64,000 bases of DNA from Salifodinibacter halophilus (GCA_012999515.1 JABEEB010000001.1:1178001-1242000); one strand, 5' to 3'; shown: positions 24,902 to 35,182, counted from the first letter of the stretch. Numbers and translations: made by a program. The notes: a model not told the origin generated them from the letters alone.

Positions 24902-25643
24902 GCGCCTGACAATACATATCGCTTACGGCCTGGCACTTTTCGTGACCACGACCGGAGCCGCACTTGCCAACACCGCCGCGACCACACCCTTCATTGGCCA
25001 CTTCAAGGTCAGCCGCAGCGGACTCGGTCTCGGCACGGCGAAGTTTCATCTACGGCCCGGCGACAAGCCTGGTTGCTACGTCTACACCGGCCGCGCTGAC
25101 CCTAATGCACTGGCTAAGATGTTCATCGGCCGCATCACCGAAAAAAGCCGTTTCTGTATGCGCGATGGCCAAATCCGGCCACAGTATTTCAAACACCATA
25201 TCGACGGCGCGAAAGACGACAGCTTCACGCTGAATTTCGACTGGTCGAAACACGTCGTCCGCTACGAAAACGAGCAAGGCCAGACCCGGACCATGCGTTT
25301 CGACGATCAGGTGCTAGATCCGCTATCGCTGCAGATCGCGGCCCGGCGTTGGCTCATGAATGCCCAAGATCCATCCGAACTCGGCACACGCACGTTCACG
25401 CTCGTCGACGAAAACAAGATCAAGCCATATCAACTCAAGGTTACGCCTGCGCCCGACATCTCCGTGCCCGCCGGCACGTTCCAGGTGCTCAAGCTCAAGC
25501 GGACCAATGACAACCATCCGCTGACCTTCTGGCTGTCGAAAAAGCACGACTGGATCCCGGTCCGCGTTCACAAATCCGCGGGCAGCAGCTCGTACCAGAT
25601 GGACATCAACAAGTTGATCGTGGACGGCGCAAACGCCGGCTGA
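24879..25643 (+). CDS. DUF3108 periplasmic protein
   Basis: A 254-residue exported protein. The signal peptide (about residues 8-31, ending ALAN) is followed by a DUF3108 beta-rich domain: HFKVSRSGLGLGTAKFHL, RADPNALAKMFIGRITEKS, DPLSLQIAARRWL, VPAGTFQVLKLKR and WLSKKHDWIPVRV. Function of the family is unknown, though it often sits beside purN/purM in this group of bacteria. The ATG at 24879 has AAAAGGAAG before it and overlaps purN by 23 bases, so it is the third gene of the purMN operon. Confidence 0.9.
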   Translation: MTATTPIRRLTIHIAYGLALFVTTTGAALANTAATTPFIGHFKVSRSGLGLGTAKFHLRPGDKPGCYVYTGRADPNALAKMFIGRITEKSRFCMRDGQIRPQYFKHHIDGAKDDSFTLNFDWSKHVVRYENEQGQTRTMRFDDQVLDPLSLQIAARRWLMNAQDPSELGTRTFTLVDENKIKPYQLKVTPAPDISVPAGTFQVLKLKRTNDNHPLTFWLSKKHDWIPVRVHKSAGSSSYQMDINKLIVDGANAG

Positions 25644-25718
25644 TTCAAAGCTTCAACGCCTGTTAACAGCGCTTAGCATCCGAGCGTCGCGTCGCCGCCA
25701 CTCTAGCGGACGCTGCAT

Positions 25719-26285
25719 TCAAGCGCGCGGCAGCGTGACTCCCTGTTGGCCCTGGTATTTGCCACCGCGATCGGCATACGAAGTCTCGCAGACCTCATCG
25801 GATTCCAGGAACAACATCTGGGCCACGCCTTCATTGGCGTAGATCTTGGCCGGCAACGTCGTGGTATTCGAGAATTCCAGCGTGACGTGGCCTTCCCACT
25901 CCGGTTCGAGCGGTGTGACATTGACGATGATGCCGCAGCGGGCATAAGTCGATTTACCGAGACAGATCGTCAACACATTGCGTGGAATACGGAAATACTC
26001 AATGGTCGAAGCCAGTGCAAACGAATTCGGCGGGATGATGCACGTCTCGCCCTCGAAATCCTGGAAACTCCGTGAATCGAACGACTTGGGATCGACCACC
26101 GCGGTGTTGATGTTGGTAAATATCTTGAAATACGGCGAACAACGCACGTCGTAGCCGTAGCTCGACACGCCGTAGGACACGATACGTTCACCGGCGGCGT
26201 GCTTGATCTGCGACGGCGAAAACGGCTCGATCAAACCGTTGTTTTCGGCCATCCGTCGGATCCAACGGTCGGACTTAATACTCAT
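25719..26285 (-). CDS. dcd: dCTP deaminase
   Basis: Converts dCTP to dUTP, supplying most dTMP precursor in gammaproteobacteria. The 188-residue length is standard for this trimeric enzyme. Motifs: [10 protein letters not shown] near the N-terminus, [10 protein letters not shown], the catalytic region [20 protein letters not shown] with the active Glu, and the C-terminal lid [12 protein letters not shown]. Cytoplasmic. Divergent from the glycosyltransferase at 26418 and transcribed alone. Confidence 0.97.
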   Translation of the reverse strand: MSIKSDRWIRRMAENNGLIEPFSPSQIKHAAGERIVSYGVSSYGYDVRCSPYFKIFTNINTAVVDPKSFDSRSFQDFEGETCIIPPNSFALASTIEYFRIPRNVLTICLGKSTYARCGIIVNVTPLEPEWEGHVTLEFSNTTTLPAKIYANEGVAQMLFLESDEVCETSYADRGGKYQGQQGVTLPRA

Positions 26286-26417
26286 GAGGGTGTGCCGTGT
26301 TCCACTTTGCTAACCGTACAATAGTAAACTGTGCAGGTTAATAGGCCCAGCGCTGAGTGCTTAAAAGCACAGGCGCTGTCCATTCGCGAGTAAATCGTCA
26401 TCGACGGACTTTTCTGG

Positions 26418-27551
26418 TTGCAATTGGTTGGCGGTCTGGCTGCCGGCGTGGCGTTCGTCTATACCGCTGCCGCCGCCATCCTGGTGCGGCGCGGTCCGCC
26501 GGCGCCGCGCCAGAAACCACGGCCGCAACCACCGGTCACGATCTTGAAGCCCTTGTGCGGCCAAGAGCAGGGGCTCGAAGATTGCCTACGGAGTTTCTGC
26601 ACGCAGGACTACCCGCAATATCAAATCGTGTTCGGCGTTGCCGACGCCAATGACCCAGCGCTGACTGTCGTTGAACGGCTTCAGGCGACATTCGATTCGC
26701 CAATGATCGATGTCGTGGTCGATCCAACGCAGCACGGCAGCAATCGCAAAGTCAGCAACCTACTCAACATGCTACCGCGCGCCGCTCACGACACGCTGAT
26801 CGTCGCCGACAGCGACATCCGCGTCGATAGCGATTATCTCGAGCGCATCATCGCCACACTGAACACGCATCCACGCGCCGTGGTGACCTGCGCCTATCGC
26901 GCGTTTCCCGGCCCGTCGATTTGGTCACGCCTGGGTGCGTTATTCGTCAACGGCTGGTTTCTACCATCGGTTCTAATCAGCCAGCGACTAGGCCAGACCT
27001 CTTTCGGTTTCGGATCCACCCTCGCGTTCAACCGCTCGATGCTCGACAGCGCCGGCGGATTCCAAGCGGTGGCCGACGAGCTGGCCGACGACCATGCGCT
27101 AACCGAACGGGTAGCTCAAGAAACGGGCGAATCGGCGGTCTTATCAGATTACGTCGTCGAAACCGTCGCGGACGAGCCTACACTGAGCGCGATGCTGGCA
27201 CACGAAACACGCTGGATGCGCACCATCCGCCTGCTGGCCAGCCGGCGTTATTGCTTAACCATCTTATCGTTCGGTCTGCCGGTTACCTGCATCGCGATCG
27301 GGCTCGGCTACACTTCGCCGGTCGTCTGGGCGCTGGTCACGCTAACCGCCGTCAGCCGTATCGACCTGCATCGGACACAGGCACACAGACTGGGCCATTC
27401 GCCGTGGCGCGATCTGTGGTTGCTGCCGGTGCGCGGCGTATTGAACGGTTTCGTCTGGCTGTGTGGATTCGGCCGACGTGCTGTTGACTGGCGCGGCCGT
27501 CAATACGCTGTCGATTCGACCGGCACACTCCAGCACAACCCACGCGATTGA
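26418..27551 (+). CDS. hpnI: HpnI-like glycosyltransferase (family 21, ceramide glucosyltransferase type)
   Basis: A 377-residue membrane-anchored glycosyltransferase. An N-terminal helix is followed by VTILKPLCGQEQGLEDCLRS, the D2 motif ADSDIRVD, the D3 segment ADDHALTERV, and the processive-type HETRWMRTIR. Two further helices close the protein. In hopanoid producers HpnI adds N-acetylglucosamine to bacteriohopanetetrol. An in-frame stop at 26391 forces a non-ATG start; TTG at 26418, with ACGGA upstream, is best. It leads an hpnI-hpnK-hpnL-like trio, which supports this call over a generic ceramide glucosyltransferase. The lipid acceptor in this organism is not established. Confidence 0.85.
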   Translation: MQLVGGLAAGVAFVYTAAAAILVRRGPPAPRQKPRPQPPVTILKPLCGQEQGLEDCLRSFCTQDYPQYQIVFGVADANDPALTVVERLQATFDSPMIDVVVDPTQHGSNRKVSNLLNMLPRAAHDTLIVADSDIRVDSDYLERIIATLNTHPRAVVTCAYRAFPGPSIWSRLGALFVNGWFLPSVLISQRLGQTSFGFGSTLAFNRSMLDSAGGFQAVADELADDHALTERVAQETGESAVLSDYVVETVADEPTLSAMLAHETRWMRTIRLLASRRYCLTILSFGLPVTCIAIGLGYTSPVVWALVTLTAVSRIDLHRTQAHRLGHSPWRDLWLLPVRGVLNGFVWLCGFGRRAVDWRGRQYAVDSTGTLQHNPRD

Positions 27552-27568
27552 ATGTGTCCTGATCCTTG

Positions 27569-28408
27569 ATGACGAACCGTGTCGCGATTACCGCTGATGA
27601 TTTCGGTGCGCACGCCGAGGTCAACGCCGCCATTGAAGACGCCCACCAAAACGGCGTTCTGACCACGGCAAGTCTGATGGTCGGCGCGCCCGCAACCGAT
27701 CAAGCGCTCGCGATGGCGCAACGCAACCCAAACCTGGGCGTGGGGCTGCATCTGGTTTTGACCGACGGCCAAAGTTGCCTGCCCCCAAGCGAAATTCCTG
27801 GACTCGTCGACAAGCACGGTCGCTTCGATAACAACATGGCGCGTGCCGGCGCACGCTTTGCGTTCGACCCGTTCGCCCGGCGCCAGCTCGCCGCCGAAAT
27901 TCGCGCCCAGTTTGAAGCGTTTGCAGCCACTGGATTGACGCTGGACCACGTCAACACACACAAACATTTTCACGTACATCCAACGATTTTCCGGTTGATC
28001 GTCGAAATCGGCCGCGACTACGGCCTGCACGCGCTGCGCTGGCCATTCGAACCCGCCGCATCGAGCCGGGCAATCGGCGCGCGTGTCCCGCTGTCGGAAG
28101 CCGTATTGATGCAACCGTGGTTGGCCCGGATGCGCCGCCGCATCGAGCGCGCCGGACTCGTGCATAACGACGCCGTACTGGGCCTGGCCACGACCGGCCA
28201 TACGACGACCGACGTGCTGACACGACTGCTCGGCGAAACCGGGCCGGGCCGGACCGAAATCTATCTGCATCCGGCACGTATCAACGATTGGCCTGGCAGC
28301 CCGCCGGATGCCGATCACCGCGGCGAATATGAAGCGCTGATCGCACCCGGGACACGCGACGCACTGGCCGCCGCCGGTGCCACGCCCGTAACTTTCGGCG
28401 GCTTGTAG
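27569..28408 (+). CDS. hpnK: HpnK-like carbohydrate deacetylase (YdjC/ChbG family)
   Basis: A 279-residue YdjC-fold deacetylase. The metal site is suggested by ITADDFGAHAEVN (Asp pair), LGVGLHLVLTDGQ and DHVNTHKHFHVHP with its histidines. HpnK removes the acetyl group from the N-acetylglucosamine placed by HpnI. It follows the HpnI gene by 17 bases. The internal GTEIYLHPA-like segment (RTEIYLHPARIND) is typical of the family. ATG at 27569 is preferred to the TTG three bases earlier. Function in the hopanoid sense depends on context. Confidence 0.87.
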   Translation: MTNRVAITADDFGAHAEVNAAIEDAHQNGVLTTASLMVGAPATDQALAMAQRNPNLGVGLHLVLTDGQSCLPPSEIPGLVDKHGRFDNNMARAGARFAFDPFARRQLAAEIRAQFEAFAATGLTLDHVNTHKHFHVHPTIFRLIVEIGRDYGLHALRWPFEPAASSRAIGARVPLSEAVLMQPWLARMRRRIERAGLVHNDAVLGLATTGHTTTDVLTRLLGETGPGRTEIYLHPARINDWPGSPPDADHRGEYEALIAPGTRDALAAAGATPVTFGGL

Positions 28409-28457
28409 TGATTGCCATCATGGCATTCAGGACGCTACTGCCGATAATGCGAGCACG

Positions 28458-29453
28458 ATGAACTATCTGGGCGCCCTACTCGCTCTCGCCGGGCTCGGCC
28501 TAACCGGGTACCTGATTGCGAACATCGGGGCCGACCAGATCGGCGCTGCGATCTCGCTGGTGGGCACCGGCTTCATCTGGTTGGTGCTGGCCCGGCTATT
28601 GGCAGTCGGGCTGGACGCTGCCGGCTGGCACGTGCTGGTCACGCCATTCGATCGCGCCCGGCGAGCCGGTCTAACCGTCGTGATGTGGATCGCACTGGTA
28701 CGCGAAGGCGTTGCCCGCCTTTTGCCCGTGGCGAGCCTGGGCGGCGACATTGTCGGCATCCGACTTTTGAATCTGCGGGGCGTGCCCGCCTCGGGGTCGA
28801 TCGCGAGTGTTGTGGTCGAAATCGTGGTCACGCTGATCGCCCAGTTCATGTTCACCGGGCTGGGACTCGCCCTATTTCTGCTCTGGCTGCATCCAGGGCC
28901 AACGGTCAACAAGTTTGCACTGGCTTTGTTGGCAGCGAGCCCGATTCCATTGGTGCTGGTTTTCATCCTGCGTCGATTCCGCGTCTTCGAACGCGGCCAA
29001 CGCTTGGCCAGCCGTCTGCTGGGCGGCGACACACGCCTCGCCCAACTATTACCCGATGGTGCCCAGCTCGATACCGACATCCGACGTCTGATCGACAATG
29101 CCGGGCGGCTGGCGAGTAGTATTGTGCTTCAGTTGGCCGGCATGATCGCCGGCGGGCTGGAAATCTGGTTGATTACATGGCTGCTCGGCGACCCCATTGG
29201 GCCGCTAGCCGCAGTAGCGCTCGAGAGTATCGTACTGGCTGCCCGCCACCTCGCTTTTTTCATACCCGCCGGGCTTGGCATCCAGGAAACCGGGTTTGTG
29301 ATTTTTGGCCAGATGCTCGGCCTCGAACCCGACAGCGCACTCGCTATCTCGCTGATACGACGCATACGGGAAGTCATCACGGGGGCGCCAATGCTGGTTA
29401 CGTGGCAAATCGCCGAACTACGAGCCGCGCGACGGCAAAAGCAACAAGATTGA
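28458..29453 (+). CDS. hpnL: HpnL-like membrane protein (lysylphosphatidylglycerol synthase TM-region family)
   Basis: A 331-residue polytopic protein with seven to nine hydrophobic helices and the UPF0104/LPG-synthase transmembrane signatures RLLPVASLGGDIVGIRLL and RHLAFFIPAGLGIQETGFV. HpnL members accompany hopanoid glycosylation genes and are thought to act in flipping or transport of modified lipids. It is the third gene of the trio, 49 bases after hpnK. No squalene-hopene cyclase, hpnG, hpnH or hpnJ is present in the window. Confidence 0.85.
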   Translation: MNYLGALLALAGLGLTGYLIANIGADQIGAAISLVGTGFIWLVLARLLAVGLDAAGWHVLVTPFDRARRAGLTVVMWIALVREGVARLLPVASLGGDIVGIRLLNLRGVPASGSIASVVVEIVVTLIAQFMFTGLGLALFLLWLHPGPTVNKFALALLAASPIPLVLVFILRRFRVFERGQRLASRLLGGDTRLAQLLPDGAQLDTDIRRLIDNAGRLASSIVLQLAGMIAGGLEIWLITWLLGDPIGPLAAVALESIVLAARHLAFFIPAGLGIQETGFVIFGQMLGLEPDSALAISLIRRIREVITGAPMLVTWQIAELRAARRQKQQD

Positions 29454-29552
29454 CGCCACTCGGGCATCGGTTATGTTGAACTGGCGATGTGTCGCCTCGA
29501 CCAATTTGCAAGCATGGCTTGTACGGCATTCAATCTGACTTTTTAAACGGGA

Positions 29553-30551
29553 ATGAGCATGCGCGTTCAACAGATCCAGACATTCGGCGATCCATCAGTA
29601 TTCGAAGCAGCCGATATCGATACGCCCACGCCCGGGCGCGGCGAGATATTGGTTCGCCAGATGGCAGCCAGCGTCAACCCGGTCGACACCAAGATACGCG
29701 CCAACGGGCCACCGATTGCCCCCGCATTGCCAGCCGTGCTCGGCTGCGACATTGCCGGGACGGTGGAAGCTGTCGGCCCCGGCGTAACGCGTTTCGCCAT
29801 CGGCGATGCCGTCTACGGCTGCGCCGGCGGCATGGCAGGCCGCGGTGGTGCTTACGCCGAGTTCATTGCCGCCGAAGCTAACCTCATGGCCCACGCACCG
29901 ACTTCACTGGAGTGGCGCGAGGCCGCTGCCCTGCCACTGGTGGTCATTACCGCCTGGGAAGCATTGATCGACCGCTGCTGCGTCAAATCCGGCGACCATG
30001 TGCTCATCCACGGCGGCGCCGGCGGGGTCGGCAACGTGGCCGTGCAACTAGCCAAAGCCCAAGGGGCGCGCGTCGCAACCACGGTCTCCACCGAGCAAAA
30101 AGCCAACATCGTCCGCGACCTCGGCGCCGACGAGATCATCTATTACCGCGACGAAGCCGTGACCGATTACGTCGACCGACTGACGGCGGGGCGTGGCTTC
30201 GACATCGTGTTCGACACCACGGGCGGCTCGGATCTGGCCACTGCATTCGCCGGCGTACGCGCCAATGGGCAAGTCAGCACAATCACCGCACAGTATTCGG
30301 CCGATCTAACGCCGATGCACTTGAAAAGCCTGTCGCTGCATGTCGTGTTTATGGCCACGCGCATGCTCCACGGCATCGACACCAACCACCACGGCGCCAT
30401 CCTCGACAAAGTCAGCGCTCTGGTGGCAGCCGGCCAACTCCGCCCGCTAGTCGACTCGAACCGGTTCACACTGGCCGATGTCGGCGACGCCCACCGCCAC
30501 CTGGCATCTGGCCAAGCCATCGGCAAAATCGTAATCGATATCGGCGCTTAA
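29553..30551 (+). CDS. Zinc-independent MDR-family quinone oxidoreductase
   Basis: A 332-residue medium-chain dehydrogenase/reductase. N-terminal GroES-like half (residues 1-120) with PVDTKIRANG and VLGCDIAGTVEAVG; nucleotide-binding half with HGGAGGVGNVAVQLAKAQGA. The catalytic-zinc ligands of alcohol dehydrogenases are absent, as in NADPH:quinone reductases and enoyl reductase relatives. Probably reduces quinones or unsaturated carbonyls with NADPH in the cytoplasm. Starts at ATG 29553, with AAACGGG upstream. Lies downstream of hpnL after 100 bases and is convergent with the YedE gene; likely independent. Confidence 0.88.
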   Translation: MSMRVQQIQTFGDPSVFEAADIDTPTPGRGEILVRQMAASVNPVDTKIRANGPPIAPALPAVLGCDIAGTVEAVGPGVTRFAIGDAVYGCAGGMAGRGGAYAEFIAAEANLMAHAPTSLEWREAAALPLVVITAWEALIDRCCVKSGDHVLIHGGAGGVGNVAVQLAKAQGARVATTVSTEQKANIVRDLGADEIIYYRDEAVTDYVDRLTAGRGFDIVFDTTGGSDLATAFAGVRANGQVSTITAQYSADLTPMHLKSLSLHVVFMATRMLHGIDTNHHGAILDKVSALVAAGQLRPLVDSNRFTLADVGDAHRHLASGQAIGKIVIDIGA

Positions 30552-30557
30552 CCCCGC

Positions 30558-31787
30558 TTAGACACTCGTATCGTTCCGGCGCGGGACAGCCATGCCGAAA
30601 AGCGGGCGCAGTTTCAAACCAACCATCGTACCGCCGAGGCCAACGATGCCCCACAACCAGCCGTGCAGTGATAGCGACGCAATACCGCCAAAATAAGCGC
30701 CGATATTACAGCCGAACGCGATGCGCGCCCCGTAGCCCATCAGCACGCCGCCGATGAGTCGCGCGGCGATCGTGCGCCAGGGCAGATCGTGCGTGATCCG
30801 GAATGTGCCGCCCCAAGCGGCGGCCGCCATCGCGCCAACGATGATGCCGATGTTCATGACGCTGGTGCGATCGGCCAGGATCGAAGTCGTTAGACCGCCT
30901 GCGTGCGGCTCACTCCAGTAGTACCAACTACCAGGATCACCACCCACTGCCGACAGCGCCTGCGACCCCCACAGCGCAAACGCGCTCGTGATGCCCCACG
31001 GCCGGCCGCTCAACCAGAGTGTCGCAGCATTCAAAACTGCAAGCACAAGCGCACCGCCCCAGAGCGGCCAAGCACCGCGAAGGGCTCGCCGCCAACCACG
31101 CTCGTGTGGTGGTTCGGCACGATGCGGCGGGGCCAACCGGCGTTCGATCAACCACGTGGCTGCCACGATGGAGCCGATGATCAGAAACTGAATCAGCACA
31201 CCGCCGGCATAACCCCAGCTCGTATCGGCCAACGAAATCGTCGGCCCGACTAACGCAGGCTGGAGCCAGAAACCAAAATCATGTGCGCCCCACACAGAAC
31301 CAACGACAAAGCCCAGAAGCGTCAGAATAATCGAGGTTTGGCCCGAGCCGACCGTGTACAGCGAGCCCGACGCACACGCACCACCGAGTTGCATGCCCAC
31401 GCAAAAAATGAACGCGCCGAAAGCGACACTGGCACCGAGGGGCGATATATAGCCGCCAAGATCCCCGCCAAACGCGGTCGTACCGACCGCCATCAGCGGT
31501 GCAAACAACGCGGTCGCCACCGCCAGCATCAACATATGCGCGCGCAGCCGCTCGCCATGGCCGACCGCCATGAGTTGGCGAAACGCCGAGGTAAAACCAA
31601 AGCGCGCGTGGTAGAGCGCCACGCCGAGCCCGAGCGCGACAATGAACAGCACCCCCTGCTGCCCGCCTTCGAGCGCGAACAGCACGGCGGCGAACACAAC
31701 CGCGGCCAAACCAGCACCAGCGGCTGGCCAAACCCGGGGTGCCGGCGGTAAACCAGCATCGGCGGGAGAAGTCGTTGCCAAGGTCAA
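30558..31787 (-). CDS. YeeE/YedE-family sulfur-compound transporter
   Basis: A 409-residue inner-membrane protein with about ten or more helices. The two conserved glycine/cysteine-rich motifs of the family are seen: CVGMQLGGACASGSLYTVG in the first half and RIAFGCNIGAYFGGIAS in the second. Cysteines in these positions carry thiosulfate through TsuA-type transporters. It starts with TTG at 31787, with a palindrome right upstream; a second TTG two codons later is possible. Lies directly downstream of mrp on the same strand with 118 bases between. Thiosulfate uptake is the best guess; selenium or general sulfur transport is also described for the family. Confidence 0.9.
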   Translation of the reverse strand: MTLATTSPADAGLPPAPRVWPAAGAGLAAVVFAAVLFALEGGQQGVLFIVALGLGVALYHARFGFTSAFRQLMAVGHGERLRAHMLMLAVATALFAPLMAVGTTAFGGDLGGYISPLGASVAFGAFIFCVGMQLGGACASGSLYTVGSGQTSIILTLLGFVVGSVWGAHDFGFWLQPALVGPTISLADTSWGYAGGVLIQFLIIGSIVAATWLIERRLAPPHRAEPPHERGWRRALRGAWPLWGGALVLAVLNAATLWLSGRPWGITSAFALWGSQALSAVGGDPGSWYYWSEPHAGGLTTSILADRTSVMNIGIIVGAMAAAAWGGTFRITHDLPWRTIAARLIGGVLMGYGARIAFGCNIGAYFGGIASLSLHGWLWGIVGLGGTMVGLKLRPLFGMAVPRRNDTSV

Positions 31788-31790
31788 TCT

Positions 31791-31812
31791 CTCGTACGGA
31801 ACCCTGTACGAG
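31791..31812 (-). promoter_or_regulatory. Inverted repeat overlapping the leader of the YedE-type gene
   Basis: CTCGTAC and GTACGAG are separated by 8 bases, 3 bases from the TTG start. It can be a regulator site or an mRNA hairpin covering the ribosome-binding region. Confidence 0.45.
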
Positions 31813-31905
31813 GATCTATGACCGGCGGAGATTGTTTCAAATAATTAAAAACGCGTTATATAAAACTTTACGGCATAACGGCGTCAGGTGCTGCCGGGTA
31901 CCGCT

Positions 31906-32997
31906 TCAGCTATCCTCGACCTTGATATCGGGAAACTTCCCGGCATAGTCCTTTTTCTGCTGCGCCAAACGCGCGCCAGTGCGGCGTGCGGCCTGGAAAT
32001 AGGCCTGGCTGGCACGATCTGATGGATCGGCCGCCACGCTAGGCTGACCGGCATCGGCGTTTTCACGGATCGAGACATCGAGCGGCAGTTGAGCGATCAG
32101 ATCAACGTCGTACTGCTCGGCAAGTTGCTGGCCGCCACCGGCACCGAAGATGGATTCTTCGTGGCCACAGTTCGAGCACACGTGGGTACTCATGTTCTCG
32201 ATTACGCCGAGCACCGGCACGCTAACCTTATTGAACATCTCGATGCCCTTGCGGGCGTCGATCAGCGATAGGTCCTGCGGCGTGGTCACAATCACCGCTC
32301 CCGAGACCGGTACTTTCTGTGACAGCGTGAGCTGGATGTCGCCGGTACCTGGCGGCAAATCAATAATGAGAGTATCCAGCCCATCCCATGCGGTCTGGAA
32401 CAACATCTGCTGCAACGCCGACGTCACCATTGGCCCACGCAGGATCGCTGGCGAATCCTGGTCGATCAGATAGCCGATCGACATGGTCTGCAAGCCGTGG
32501 GCGACGTTGGGAATGATCGTTTCGTTATTCTGGGCTTTGGCGCGATCAGCCACACCCATCATCCGCGGCTGGCTCGGCCCGTAGATGTCCGCGTCCAACA
32601 AGCCGACCGACGCCCCATCGGCGGCCATCGCTAGTGCCAGATTGGCGGCTACCGTTGACTTGCCGACGCCACCTTTCGCCGAGGCGACGGCAATGATGTT
32701 GGAGATGTTATCCAGGCGCTTTAGCTGATTTTGAACCTGCCGCGGGGCGATCGTGTAGCCCACTGTCACATCGGCTCGATCAATTTCGTTTAGTTCTTCG
32801 ATGCGACCGCGAATCGCCTCGGCCAACTGCTGGCCGTAGTCGCCGCAGGCAAAGCCAAGATCGATTTCGAGCTTGGCTGTACGACCATCGACTTCCAGGC
32901 TGCGCACCACGCGCGCCGAGGCCAGATCGGTATCCAAATAAGGCTCGTGGTAGTTCCCGAGCACGGCTTCAATGCGGGCTTTGATGTTGTCGGACAT
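31906..32997 (-). CDS. apbC: Iron-sulfur cluster carrier ATPase (Mrp/ApbC)
   Basis: A 363-residue P-loop protein of the Mrp/NBP35 family. An N-terminal MIP18-like (DUF59) domain (residues 1-85) precedes the deviant Walker A ASAKGGVGKSTVAANLALA. The DADIYGPSQPRMMG and IDLPPGTGDIQLTL segments and the cluster-binding CSNC motif follow. It shuttles 4Fe-4S clusters to target enzymes in the cytoplasm. Divergent from metG with about 110 bases between, an arrangement common in proteobacteria. Confidence 0.96.
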   Translation of the reverse strand: MSDNIKARIEAVLGNYHEPYLDTDLASARVVRSLEVDGRTAKLEIDLGFACGDYGQQLAEAIRGRIEELNEIDRADVTVGYTIAPRQVQNQLKRLDNISNIIAVASAKGGVGKSTVAANLALAMAADGASVGLLDADIYGPSQPRMMGVADRAKAQNNETIIPNVAHGLQTMSIGYLIDQDSPAILRGPMVTSALQQMLFQTAWDGLDTLIIDLPPGTGDIQLTLSQKVPVSGAVIVTTPQDLSLIDARKGIEMFNKVSVPVLGVIENMSTHVCSNCGHEESIFGAGGGQQLAEQYDVDLIAQLPLDVSIRENADAGQPSVAADPSDRASQAYFQAARRTGARLAQQKKDYAGKFPDIKVEDS

Positions 32998-33107
32998 GCC
33001 GGTCGCGGCAGCTTGAATGACAGCACCATTCTACCGCCCTTATCCAAGCGCTGGCGTGGTTTCGTCTGGCATACTGACGCTGCTTTTTATCCGCGATTCA
33101 ACGGTTC

Positions 33108-35141
33108 ATGGCGCGCGACATACTTGTTACCTCGGCACTGCCCTACGCCAACGGCTCAATTCACCTCGGGCATCTGGTCGAGTATATTCAGACCGACATC
33201 TGGGCACGTTTTCAAAATCTGGCCGGCAACCGCTGTATCTACGTGTGTGCCGACGACGCCCACGGCACGCCCATCATGCTGAAAGCCCGCGCGGCGGGCA
33301 TCGAAGCCGAAGATCTGATCGCTGAATTCGGCGCCGAACACCAGAAAGATTTCGGCGATTTCCTGATCGGCTTCGACAACTACTACACGACCCACTCGAC
33401 CGAAAACCGCGAACTCGCGGAAACCATCTTCGGTCGCTTGTCGGATGCTGGTTATATCAGCAGGCGGACGATTTCGCAGGCATTCGACGAAGAATACGGC
33501 ATGTTTCTGCCGGATCGCTTCATTCAGGGCGAATGTCCGAAATGTGGCGCAACGGAGCAATACGGCGACGCCTGCGAAGTCTGCGGTGCGACATATCAGC
33601 CGACCGAACTCAGCACTCCAGTGTCGGTGCTGTCCGGCGCGACGCCGGTCGAGCGCGAGTCCGAGCACTATTTCTTCCAGCTCGCGCAGTTCGAACAGTT
33701 CCTCCATAACTGGACCCACGGCGAACAAATTCAGGACGCGATAACGCGCAAGCTCGACGAATGGTTCGAGGCCGGCTTAAAAGACTGGGACATCTCCAGA
33801 GATGCGCCCTATTTCGGCTTCAAGATCCCGGGCAGCGACAACAAATACTTCTACGTCTGGCTCGACGCGCCAATCGGCTACATGGCGTCATTCGCCAACC
33901 TCTGCGCGCGCCGCGACGATTTATCGTTTGACGACTTCTGGGGCCGGGACTCCAATGCCGAGCTGTACCATTTCATCGGCAAGGACATCGTCTATTTCCA
34001 CGCGCTGTTCTGGCCGGCGATGCTCGAAGGCGCCGGCTACCGCACGCCCACCAGCATCCACGCCCACGGGTTTCTAACCGTCAACGGCGACAAGATGTCG
34101 AAGTCGCGCGGCACATTCATCCGCGCGCGGACCTGGCTCGATCATCTGCCGGCCGAATACCTGCGCTACTACTTCGCCGCCAAGCTTTCGGGGCGGGTCG
34201 AGGACATCGACCTGAATCTCGATGACTTTGTCGCTCGCATCAACTCGGACCTGATCGGCAAGTACGTCAACATCGCCAGTCGCACCGCCAACTTCATCAC
34301 CAAGCGTTTCGATGGCCAGCTGGCGTCCGCACTCGATCAGCCGGCGTTGTTTGATGAAGTTGCCGCTGCCGGCGCCAATATCCGCAAGCACTTCGAACAG
34401 CGCCGTTTCGCCCAGGGCGTGCGCGCCATCATGGATCTAGCTGACCAAACCAACGCTTATCTGGCCGAGCGCGCTCCCTGGCAGATCGCGCGCGAGGACG
34501 GGCGCGACGCCGAGTTGCAACAAATCTGCACGACCGCACTGAGCGTCTTCGCGCAGTTGACGATTTATCTCAAACCCATCCTGCCGCAGACAGCCGCAAA
34601 CGTAGAAGCGTTTCTCAATGTGACGGCGCTCGACTGGTCCCATCTCGACACGCCGATCGTCGACCACACCATCAATAAGTTCAAACCGCTTCTAAAACGT
34701 GTGGAAAAAGACACCATTGAGCGCATGCTTGCGGCAAGCGCCGAGGATTTGGCACCCAAGTCGGCGGACCACAGCTCGACGGTTGGCGACACCGCATCGG
34801 CATCGGCATCGGACGACAACAACACGATTCAGATCGACGATTTCGCCAAAGTCGATCTGCGCGTGGCACGCGTGGCGGGCGCCGAATCGGTCGAGGGCGC
34901 CGATAAGCTACTCAAACTGACGCTCGATGTCGGCGACCTTGGCCAGCGCCAGGTCTTTGCCGGCATCAAACCGTCCTATGACCCGGCCGACCTGGAAGGC
35001 CGTTTGACTGTAATGGTCGCTAACCTAGCCCCACGCAAGATGCGTTTCGGTACTTCGGAAGGCATGGTGCTAGCCGCCGGTGACCAGCCGTATCTGCTGG
35101 CCCCCGACAGCGGCGCAGAGCCGGGCATGCCGATCAAGTGA
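33108..35141 (+). CDS. metG: Methionyl-tRNA synthetase
   Basis: A 677-residue class I aminoacyl-tRNA synthetase. HIGH-type motif in [11 protein letters not shown] (near residue 20), zinc knuckle [22 protein letters not shown] loop [12 protein letters not shown], and a C-terminal tRNA-binding domain (about 575-677: [18 protein letters not shown]) linked by a Ser/Ala/Asp-rich segment. The length equals the dimeric E. coli type (676). A perfect 12-bp hairpin follows 40 bases after the stop. Confidence 0.98.
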   Translation: MARDILVTSALPYANGSIHLGHLVEYIQTDIWARFQNLAGNRCIYVCADDAHGTPIMLKARAAGIEAEDLIAEFGAEHQKDFGDFLIGFDNYYTTHSTENRELAETIFGRLSDAGYISRRTISQAFDEEYGMFLPDRFIQGECPKCGATEQYGDACEVCGATYQPTELSTPVSVLSGATPVERESEHYFFQLAQFEQFLHNWTHGEQIQDAITRKLDEWFEAGLKDWDISRDAPYFGFKIPGSDNKYFYVWLDAPIGYMASFANLCARRDDLSFDDFWGRDSNAELYHFIGKDIVYFHALFWPAMLEGAGYRTPTSIHAHGFLTVNGDKMSKSRGTFIRARTWLDHLPAEYLRYYFAAKLSGRVEDIDLNLDDFVARINSDLIGKYVNIASRTANFITKRFDGQLASALDQPALFDEVAAAGANIRKHFEQRRFAQGVRAIMDLADQTNAYLAERAPWQIAREDGRDAELQQICTTALSVFAQLTIYLKPILPQTAANVEAFLNVTALDWSHLDTPIVDHTINKFKPLLKRVEKDTIERMLAASAEDLAPKSADHSSTVGDTASASASDDNNTIQIDDFAKVDLRVARVAGAESVEGADKLLKLTLDVGDLGQRQVFAGIKPSYDPADLEGRLTVMVANLAPRKMRFGTSEGMVLAAGDQPYLLAPDSGAEPGMPIK

Positions 35142-35182
35142 CGCCCAACGCCGGGCCTGCGGTTCTCGGCGGCACAGCGAAC

